10,775 nt of DNA, taken from contig JAFUDW010000131.1 in NCBI GenBank assembly GCA_017464225.1, positions 1 through 10,775 of the forward strand, given 5' to 3'. The notes beneath the pieces are model-generated. The model made no database searches and was not told where the DNA came from. It was given only the letters and a program-made list of their open reading frames with translations. Origin of the DNA: Clostridia bacterium (lineage in GTDB: Bacteria > Bacillota_A > Clostridia > Christensenellales > Aristaeellaceae). Below, piece after piece: positions 6,443 through 10,775 of the stretch; position 1 is the stretch's first letter; the number at the start of each line of letters is the position of its first letter. A program made the position numbers and the translations under genes.

Positions 6443-7152
6443 GAATGGCACAGTTTAACCGCTTGAATCCGCTGGATTATACCGGCGCTGAAGCGATCAA
6501 TACCATTAGCAGTAATCTTTCTTTCACCGGACGGCACATCCATAAGGTTGTCATCACCAGCTGCAATTCCGGCGACGGAAAAAGCTACATGAGCGTTCAT
6601 ATCGCCTGCAATATGGCGCAGCGCGGCAAAAAAGTGATCCTGGTGGACTGCGACCTGCGTAAATCCAACCTGGTCAGCCGTTACAACATCTCGGTCACCG
6701 GCAGCCTGACGGGCCTTGCGCACTATCTTGCCGGGCATAATTCCCTGGAGGAAACGGTGTATAACACCAATATCCCCAACATGGATTTTATGCCGACGGG
6801 CCAGGATATCGCCAACCCCATCCCCCTGCTGCTTTCCCCCGCGTTCCCCGACCTGCTGAACTATCTGGCGCAGCAATATGATATGGTCATCGTTGACGCT
6901 CCGCCTGTCGGCCTGGTCATTGACGCGGCTGAAATCGCGCGCTGCTGTGACGGCGTGATCATGGTTGCCAAGTACAACCACACCCATCGCAAGGAAATGC
7001 TGAACGCCAAGCAGCAGATTCTTCAAACCGGCACGCCTATCCTGGGCTGCGTTCTGAACGAGGTTTCCTTCGAGGGACTGAGCGCGAAGAAGTATTATAA
7101 CAAGTCTTATTACTCCCACTACGGTGATTATTATCGCAAGGGAGAAGGTTAA
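6439..7152 (+). CDS. cpsD: BY-type bacterial tyrosine kinase (CpsD/YwqD type)
   Basis: This 237-residue cytoplasmic ATPase autophosphorylates on tyrosine and tunes polysaccharide synthesis with the Wzz-like partner. Visible are Walker A in SGDGKS (44-49), Walker A' ILVDCDLR (67-74), Walker B MVIVDAPP (149-156) and a C-terminal tyrosine cluster with seven tyrosines (219-232, KKYYNKSYYSHYGDYY region). Separate adaptor and kinase genes are the Firmicutes arrangement. Two departures stand out: the E-x2-R-x2-R motif near the N-terminus reads EAINTIS (18-24), with both arginines missing, and the residue after GKS is Tyr instead of the usual Thr. GGGGGAAG (6423-6430) lies 8 nt before the ATG. The phosphatase that would reverse its action is encoded next. 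Confidence 0.93.
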   Translation: MRMAQFNRLNPLDYTGAEAINTISSNLSFTGRHIHKVVITSCNSGDGKSYMSVHIACNMAQRGKKVILVDCDLRKSNLVSRYNISVTGSLTGLAHYLAGHNSLEETVYNTNIPNMDFMPTGQDIANPIPLLLSPAFPDLLNYLAQQYDMVIVDAPPVGLVIDAAEIARCCDGVIMVAKYNHTHRKEMLNAKQQILQTGTPILGCVLNEVSFEGLSAKKYYNKSYYSHYGDYYRKGEG

Positions 7153-7161
7153 TCCGGGAAT

Positions 7162-7875
7162 ATGCAATATATTGACATTCATCACCACATTATCCATGGG
7201 GTAGATGATGGGCCGTCCGATTTTAATCGGACGCAGGAAATGCTGCAAAGGGCGCATGAGAACGGTGTAACGGTGATTGCCGCCACATCGCACGCCATGC
7301 CCGGATTGCAGCGTTTTCCTTTGGACGCCTATCTGGAGCATCTGAAAATGGCTCAGGAATGGAGCGACGCTCAGGGGTTGGGCATCCGGATCTGTAATGG
7401 ATCGGAGATCTTTTATACCCGCGATACCGTGCGCATGCTCCAGGAGGGACGGGTATTGACCCTGAACAGCACGCAGACCGTATTGGTGGAATTCAATCCT
7501 TCCGACGAATATACTCCCATCCGGGAGGCCGTGCGTCAGATCGGCAATGCCGGGTTCACCGTCATTGTAGCTCATGCCGAACGCTATGAGGGCACGCAGG
7601 ATTTTAACCATCTGAAAGAGCTCCAGGAGGACTTTGGCGCATACATTCAGATCAATGCCAGCACCATCATTTCTCCCGGCGGATTCATGCGCAAGCGTTG
7701 GCTCCGTAAGCTGATCGATAAGGGCTGCTGCGATATGGCAGCCACTGACGCCCACAATACCACCAGCCGCCCATGCAGGATGAAGCAGTGCTATGAGACG
7801 CTCGAATCCGGATGGGGCAAGGAAGTGGCCGATAGGCTTTGCTATTCCACGCCCGCCAAGCTATTGTCGCTTTGA
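7162..7875 (+). CDS. cpsB: PHP-family tyrosine-protein phosphatase (CpsB/YwqE type)
   Basis: This 237-residue metal-dependent phosphatase removes phosphate from the tyrosine cluster of the BY-kinase. The PHP motifs are all visible: IDIHHHIIHGVDDG (4-17, metal ligands His7, His9 and Asp16), ATSHAMPG (His44), Glu82 in NGSEIF, VEFNPSDEYTPI (Glu110), VIVAHAERY (His138) and AATDAHNTTSR (Asp196, His198). Length matches the family. The usual DIHCH reads DIHHH and the usual TPHH reads TSHA; neither change removes the first histidine of each motif. The ATG at 7162 has GGAGAAGG at 7141-7148, inside the end of the kinase gene, with a 9-nt gap between the genes. It is last in the operon and is followed by a clear terminator. 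In Streptococcus the order is A-B-C-D; here the phosphatase comes last. Confidence 0.92.
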   Translation: MQYIDIHHHIIHGVDDGPSDFNRTQEMLQRAHENGVTVIAATSHAMPGLQRFPLDAYLEHLKMAQEWSDAQGLGIRICNGSEIFYTRDTVRMLQEGRVLTLNSTQTVLVEFNPSDEYTPIREAVRQIGNAGFTVIVAHAERYEGTQDFNHLKELQEDFGAYIQINASTIISPGGFMRKRWLRKLIDKGCCDMAATDAHNTTSRPCRMKQCYETLESGWGKEVADRLCYSTPAKLLSL

Positions 7876-7895
7876 GCTGAAACGATATAGTGCAT

Positions 7896-7931
7896 AAAAC
7901 CACCGAACAATTTTTTGTTCGTGGTTTTTTT
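7896..7931 (+). terminator. Intrinsic terminator of the polysaccharide regulatory operon
   Basis: AAAACCAC plus GAACAA (7896-7910, one bulged C at 7904) pairs with TTGTTC plus GTGGTTTT (7915-7928) around a TTTT loop, and T residues continue to 7931. The A-rich left side means it can also work on the minus strand, where it would serve the convergent acetyltransferase gene. Confidence 0.88.
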
Positions 7932-7962
7932 ATTTGTTCTGCTTAACTTTACTCTAAATAAG

Positions 7963-8016
7963 ATTCGACAAAGGAGGACGTTAAGGGGTGCTTCCCCTTA
8001 TCGTCCCTCCTCGAAT
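7963..8016. repeat. Large imperfect palindrome, copy 1 of a repeated intergenic element
   Basis: ATTCGA (7963-7968) pairs with TCGAAT (8011-8016); GGAGG (7973-7977) with CCTCC (8006-8010); ACG (7978-7980) with CGT (8002-8004); TAAGGGG (7982-7988) with CCCCTTA (7994-8000), loop TGCTT. The core from 7978 to 8001 matches 21 of 24 bases at 10387-10410. It lies between two convergent genes, and the rest of 7932-8060 holds nothing I can identify. Confidence 0.75.
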
Positions 8017-8060
8017 TCCTTTTTCACAATACATTCAAATAGCAGCCTTCTATATTCAAT

Positions 8061-8687
8061 TTAAAGCTTTTTCCGCATAATAACTGTGGAACCGTCTTGG
8101 CTGAACACCGCAAACCCCGCTTTCTCATACAGACGAAGCGGCCCGGTAAAGGCAAGGGCAGTTTGCTGCTCCTCCATTGGGTATGCTTCAACAAAAGCGT
8201 AGCCTTCCTCTTTCGCGTCAGCGCAAACCCGATCAAGCAGCTGGGCCGCAATGCCCATGCCTCGATACTCCGGACTGATTTCAAAGCATACGATCGATTT
8301 TATTTGTCCCTTGCGCCGGCAATCGTGTGGCGGATGATCTTTCGGTATATGGTCAAGATCAAAAGCGCCGACCCGGAAATAGTTCATTCTGTCATTGGCA
8401 TTGCACCAACCGATGGAAAGCCCTTTATCAAACGCCAGATACCCCTGGATCATCCCTTCCCGCACCATGTGTGCGGCGGTTTGCCGCAACGCGTTTTTCC
8501 AGCCCTCTACGCCTTCGCCATACCGCTTTGCCTGATCGCGCATCCGCTCTATCTGCGCCGCGCTCATATTAAAGGCGTTGCAATAGCACGGATAATACGG
8601 CGAACCGTCCGAAAAGGCGCGATGATCAAAAAAGTCCAGATATGATTCTTCCAGCTCCGGCGACAGCGCTTTGATTTCAACCTTCAT
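8061..8687 (-). CDS. GNAT family N-acetyltransferase
   Basis: This 208-residue cytoplasmic enzyme should transfer an acetyl group from acetyl-CoA to an unknown amine. The GNAT motif A is clear: CFEISPEYRGMGIAAQLLDR (134-153), with the R-G-x-G-I-A pyrophosphate loop, and the closing motif B is LYEKAGF (186-192). The N-terminal third carries a YYPCYCNAFNMS stretch (31-42) with two cysteines, and further cysteines occur at 95, 123, 134 and 155, more than in most GNATs. The ATG has GGGAG five nucleotides upstream on its strand, and a TATAAT box lies just before it. It is a single gene, convergent with the polysaccharide operon and divergent from dapA. Substrate cannot be told. Confidence 0.88.
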   Translation of the reverse strand: MKVEIKALSPELEESYLDFFDHRAFSDGSPYYPCYCNAFNMSAAQIERMRDQAKRYGEGVEGWKNALRQTAAHMVREGMIQGYLAFDKGLSIGWCNANDRMNYFRVGAFDLDHIPKDHPPHDCRRKGQIKSIVCFEISPEYRGMGIAAQLLDRVCADAKEEGYAFVEAYPMEEQQTALAFTGPLRLYEKAGFAVFSQDGSTVIMRKKL

Positions 8688-8716
8688 ATTTACTCCCGCG
8701 CATCATTATCCCCTTG

Positions 8717-8746
8717 ATTATAGCATAGCAAATATTCTATATACAA
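8717..8746 (-). promoter_or_regulatory. Likely promoter of the acetyltransferase gene
   Basis: Reading the minus strand, TTGTAT (8746-8741) and a perfect TATAAT (8722-8717) are 18 nt apart, with the start codon about 30 nt further on. On the plus strand the same AT-rich patch offers TTGATT (8714-8719) and TATATA (8738-8743), 18 nt apart, which could be the dapA promoter. Overlapping divergent promoters are possible but the plus-strand one is weak. Confidence 0.5.
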
Positions 8747-8855
8747 GGATTTTCATGATGCCGTCAGCTTGATAACCCTGCTGTTCCCCCATCCGCCGTA
8801 TAAACCTGACGTTTCCGGACAAGATACCACAGAGTAAACTTGCGGAGTTGAGAGC

Positions 8856-9725
8856 ATGGGGCAAAAACCGCTTTTCACCGGCGTCTGTACGGCGCTGATC
8901 ACGCCATTTACCCAAGGCCGGGTGGATGAAGACGCCCTGCGAAGGCTGATTCGCAGGCAATTGGACGCAGGCATCCCTGCCCTGACGATCTGCGGCACCA
9001 CAGGAGAAAGCAGCACGCTGCGGGATGACGAATGGGAGCTGACTCTCCGCTGCGCTATTGAGGAAGCCCGTGGAAAGGCAGCGATCATTGCCGGCACGGG
9101 AACAAACGATCTTCGCCGCACGATCACGCGCGCCCGCCTTGCCGAAAAGCTCCAGGCGGACGCCCAGCTCGTTGTAACGCCCTATTACAATAAAACCACC
9201 CAAGCCGGGCTCATTGCCTACTATACGCGCCTGGCGAGCTACAGCGATCTGCCCATGATCCTGTATAACGTACCCGGACGGACAGGGCTGAACATGCTGC
9301 CCGGAACAGCTGCGCGTCTGGCCGCCAACTCCCATATCATCGGCATTAAGGAGGCCAGCGGCAATCTTGGACAGATGGCCGAGCTGATCAGGGCCAGCGA
9401 CCTGCCGGTCTATTGCGGAAGCGATGAGCTGAACGCGCCCGCTTTGCAGCTGGGAGCGCAAGGCATGATCTCTGTGCTTTCCAATCTGTTCCCCAATGAA
9501 GCGCTCCGCCTCTTCTCGGCGCCGAAACACACCGCGAACGCTATGCAGCAGGCATTCACGCCGCTGATCAAAGCGCTGTTTTCCGAAACCAATCCGGCCC
9601 CGGTAAAAGCCGCCCTGAGCCTGATGGGCCTTTGCAGCGATGAAGTGCGGCTGCCGCTGGTGCGGGTACAGCCTGAAACGCTGGAACGCCTTCGGCGCTT
9701 GCTGCCTAGGGAGGCGCTGCAGTGA
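8856..9725 (+). CDS. dapA: 4-hydroxy-tetrahydrodipicolinate synthase
   Basis: This 289-residue cytoplasmic enzyme condenses pyruvate with aspartate semialdehyde, the first committed step to diaminopimelate and lysine. Every catalytic landmark is present with a constant shift of four residues from E. coli: Thr48-Thr49 in CGTTGES, Tyr111 in PYYNKT, Tyr137 and Arg142 in YNVPGRT, and the Schiff-base Lys165 in IGIKEAS. Length matches the family. The ATG at 8856 has GGAG 8 nt upstream (8844-8847). The stop overlaps the dapB start (GTGA), so the two are coupled. The 170-nt gap upstream shows no lysine riboswitch that I can recognise. dapA and dapB are next to each other but no asd or lysA is in view. 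Confidence 0.97.
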   Translation: MGQKPLFTGVCTALITPFTQGRVDEDALRRLIRRQLDAGIPALTICGTTGESSTLRDDEWELTLRCAIEEARGKAAIIAGTGTNDLRRTITRARLAEKLQADAQLVVTPYYNKTTQAGLIAYYTRLASYSDLPMILYNVPGRTGLNMLPGTAARLAANSHIIGIKEASGNLGQMAELIRASDLPVYCGSDELNAPALQLGAQGMISVLSNLFPNEALRLFSAPKHTANAMQQAFTPLIKALFSETNPAPVKAALSLMGLCSDEVRLPLVRVQPETLERLRRLLPREALQ

Positions 9726-10336
9726 AAACGCTGCTGATATCCGGTTATGACGGGCGAATGGGGCAGGAAACCGTCCGTCTGGCCGCTTCGTATGGGTTTG
9801 ACGCGCAGCCCTTCAACCCGGATGCTCCCGGAGACGTCATTATCGATTTCTCTCATCCGGATCTCCTTCCCTCCCTCCTGAAGGGCGGCTTGCCGCTGGT
9901 CATCGGCACCACAGGCTTCTCCCCCATCCAGCGACAAGCCATTCAAAACGCCGCCGCAGCGCGGCCCATTTTCCTGGCCGCCAATTTCAGCCCGGGGATC
10001 TGGGTTTTGCAAAGGCTTGCGGCAATGGCTGGCGAGCTTCTGCCTGGTTGGGATGCCGCCCTGATTGAGCGCCATCACGCAAAAAAGCAGGACAGCCCCA
10101 GCGGGACCGCCCTGCAGCTTGCCGAGCAAGCCAACATTCACCAGGTTTGTTCCATACGCGGCGGAACGGTGCGCGGCATCCATGAGCTTTCCTTTCTCGG
10201 TCCGGAAGAAAGCCTTGCGCTGATCCATACAGCGGAAAGCCGCGCTGTTTTTGCCCATGGCGCGCTGCGGGTGGCCTGCTGGCTTTTAGACCGTCCAAAC
10301 GGCCTCTATGGCATGGACGATTTGATGCAAACATAG
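9722..10336 (+). CDS. dapB: 4-hydroxy-tetrahydrodipicolinate reductase, compact form
   Basis: This encodes the NAD(P)H-dependent reductase that follows DapA. Visible motifs are the nucleotide loop GYDGRMG (8-14), IDFSHPD (41-47), IGTTGF (61-66), AANFSPG (86-92), the catalytic ERHHAKKQDSPSGTA (116-130, with His118, His119, Lys122 and the SGT substrate loop), RGGTVRGIHELSFLG (146-160) and the C-terminal helix AVFAHGALRVACWL (175-188). At 204 residues it is clearly shorter than the usual 240-270: only about 26 residues separate GRMG from IDFS, where E. coli has about 60, so part of the Rossmann domain is missing. It starts at GTG 9722, overlapping the dapA stop, with AGGGAGG 7 nt upstream. All catalytic residues remain, so it is probably active. 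Confidence 0.93.
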   Translation: MKTLLISGYDGRMGQETVRLAASYGFDAQPFNPDAPGDVIIDFSHPDLLPSLLKGGLPLVIGTTGFSPIQRQAIQNAAAARPIFLAANFSPGIWVLQRLAAMAGELLPGWDAALIERHHAKKQDSPSGTALQLAEQANIHQVCSIRGGTVRGIHELSFLGPEESLALIHTAESRAVFAHGALRVACWLLDRPNGLYGMDDLMQT

Positions 10337-10386
10337 TTCTTATCTTTGGTTTATATGATTTTGTCGGAGTTTTGTGGGGAAGGGGA

Positions 10387-10410
10387 ACGTTAAGGGGCGC
10401 TGCCCCTTAA
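10387..10410. repeat. Copy 2 of the repeated intergenic palindrome
   Basis: TTAAGGGGC (10390-10398) pairs perfectly with GCCCCTTAA (10402-10410) around a GCT loop. With the preceding ACG it matches 21 of 24 bases of the element at 7978-8001. Two of the three differences change a T...T loop closure into a C-G pair. No T tract follows on either strand. Confidence 0.72.
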
Positions 10411-10418
10411 AAACCCCG

Positions 10419-10441
10419 CTGGGATGCAAGTTGCACCCCAG
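10419..10441. repeat. Inverted repeat next to copy 2
   Basis: CTGGGATGCAA (10419-10429) and TTGCACCCCAG (10431-10441) pair with a single A-C mismatch. It lies nine nucleotides after the previous palindrome and is flanked by CCCCGC on both sides. Confidence 0.65.
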
Positions 10442-10522
10442 ACCCCGCCAGTTGCGGATGTAAGTTGGCGTCATGAATAAGCAATTTCCCGCAGTTGAGT
10501 AAATAGAGCTTTTCGCAAAGAG

Positions 10523-10649
10523 CGCACCGGAAATACGCGATCAACAAAAACAACCCAGACTCGAGCAAGCTCGGTCTGGGTATTTCTGTATGATCGCTAT
10601 GACGCTGTCGCGTCATTGACGTCGGCAAGCCGCCGTCATTTCCGGTGCG
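10523..10649. repeat. Cloverleaf-forming inverted-repeat element
   Basis: A 12-bp outer stem, CGCACCGGAAAT (10523-10534) with ATTTCCGGTGCG (10638-10649), encloses three arms. Arm 1 is a long imperfect hairpin, 10537-10597, with GCGATCA/TGATCGC at its base and ACCCAGAC...CGAGC paired to GCTCG-GTCTGGGT at its tip. Arm 2 is ATGACGC (10599-10605) with GCGTCAT (10610-10616). Arm 3 is 10617-10638, TGACG and CGGC paired to GCCG and CGTCA. Only about three bases lie unpaired at the junction. Function is unknown; a structured RNA and a palindromic mobile or repeat unit are both possible. Confidence 0.7.
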
Positions 10650-10693
10650 GGTAACATATCGAAGCTTTGTAATCGCATATCAAGTCTGAGGTT

Positions 10694-10771
10694 GGCACGC
10701 GAAGCGGGCCGAGGATTGCGCAGCAATCCCGAAAAAGGCAAGGGGCGGCAGATGGAGCTTGCTCCAATCTG
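10694..10771. repeat. Three short hairpins at the window edge
   Basis: GGC-A-CGC/GCG-G-GCC (10694-10710, loop GAA), GGATTGC/GCAATCC (10713-10729, loop GCA) and CAGAT-GGAGC/GCTCC-A-ATCTG (10749-10771, one bulged A) follow one another closely. The GCGAAGCGGGCCGAGGATTG stretch resembles the widely scattered palindromic intergenic repeats found in many bacterial genomes. Confidence 0.55.
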
Positions 10772-10775
10772 TCGG

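Larger units (their letters stand above)
10337..10775. other. Non-coding stretch dense in inverted repeats
   Basis: No gene with a credible start, ribosome site or recognisable protein is seen on either strand. At least seven stem-loops are packed in: 10390-10410, 10419-10441, the cloverleaf at 10523-10649, 10694-10710, 10713-10729 and 10749-10771. GGATGCAAGTTGC (10422-10434) and GGATGTAAGTTGG (10456-10468) form a degenerate direct repeat. No clear dapB terminator is found. The element may continue past the window edge. Confidence 0.6.

Noticed and set aside
6304..7755. 483-codon minus-strand open frame opposite the kinase and phosphatase genes
   Set aside because: The plus strand encodes two proteins with complete catalytic motifs there. 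The antisense product matches nothing I know and has no start signals.
8688..8855. Lysine riboswitch or other leader RNA before dapA
   Set aside because: None of the conserved lysine-riboswitch blocks is visible and no terminator stem lies in the gap.
10407..10628. 73-codon minus-strand open frame after dapB
   Set aside because: It runs through several palindromes, has no recognisable protein, and its length is not unusual for chance.
10523..10649. tRNA or tmRNA reading of the cloverleaf
   Set aside because: Arm lengths are wrong, there is no T-loop or anticodon-loop consensus and no CCA-type end; total length is far above a tRNA.
1..10775. CRISPR array or insertion sequence
   Set aside because: No regularly spaced direct repeats and no transposase or recombinase gene are seen; repeats here are palindromes in gene-free gaps.

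Overview
The window is about 10.8 kb of fairly GC-rich bacterial DNA. It looks like a low-diversity relative of Clostridia (Firmicutes). The reasons are AGGAGG-type ribosome binding sites, near-consensus sigma-A promoters set in AT-rich gaps, T-tract terminators, a Firmicutes-style polysaccharide regulatory cassette (LCP protein, Wzz-like adaptor, BY-kinase, PHP phosphatase), and 'MKK...' signal peptides. This assignment is inference from style; no marker gene is present.

Layout. (1) Positions 2-352 are the 3' end of a polar amino acid ABC transporter ATPase. (2) Positions 380-3654 form a self-contained transcription unit: a strong promoter, a clear FMN riboswitch aptamer, an intrinsic terminator, then two permeases and a solute-binding protein of the carbohydrate/glycerol-3-phosphate (CUT1, UgpAEB-like) ABC importer class. 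No ATPase gene accompanies them. (3) Positions 3739-7931 form a second unit: promoter, LCP protein, a very acidic secreted protein of unknown function, Wzz-like membrane adaptor, BY-type tyrosine kinase, PHP-type tyrosine phosphatase, terminator. It is the regulatory core of an exopolysaccharide or capsule locus without any glycosyltransferase. (4) Positions 8061-8687 (minus strand) encode a GNAT acetyltransferase. (5) Positions 8856-10336 hold dapA-dapB for lysine/diaminopimelate synthesis, with an unusually short DapB. (6) Positions 10337-10775 have no credible gene and are packed with inverted repeats, including a roughly 127-nt stretch that folds on paper into a closed four-way cloverleaf.

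The most interesting point is the second block. FMN riboswitches normally control riboflavin synthesis or flavin uptake, and the flavin transporters I know of (RibU, PnuX/RibM, RfuABCD, RibXY, RibN, ImpX, RibZ, RibV) are not CUT1-type importers. The riboswitch here is wired tightly to the permease gene: the terminator hairpin also buries its Shine-Dalgarno, and the first 5' strand of the aptamer can pair with the terminator's 5' arm. The simplest reading is an undescribed flavin or flavin-precursor ABC importer, but substrate is inferred from regulation only.

The second block has its own oddities: an acidic exported protein with apparently optimised codons sits between the LCP and Wzz genes, and the BY-kinase lacks the usual E-x2-R-x2-R oligomerisation motif.
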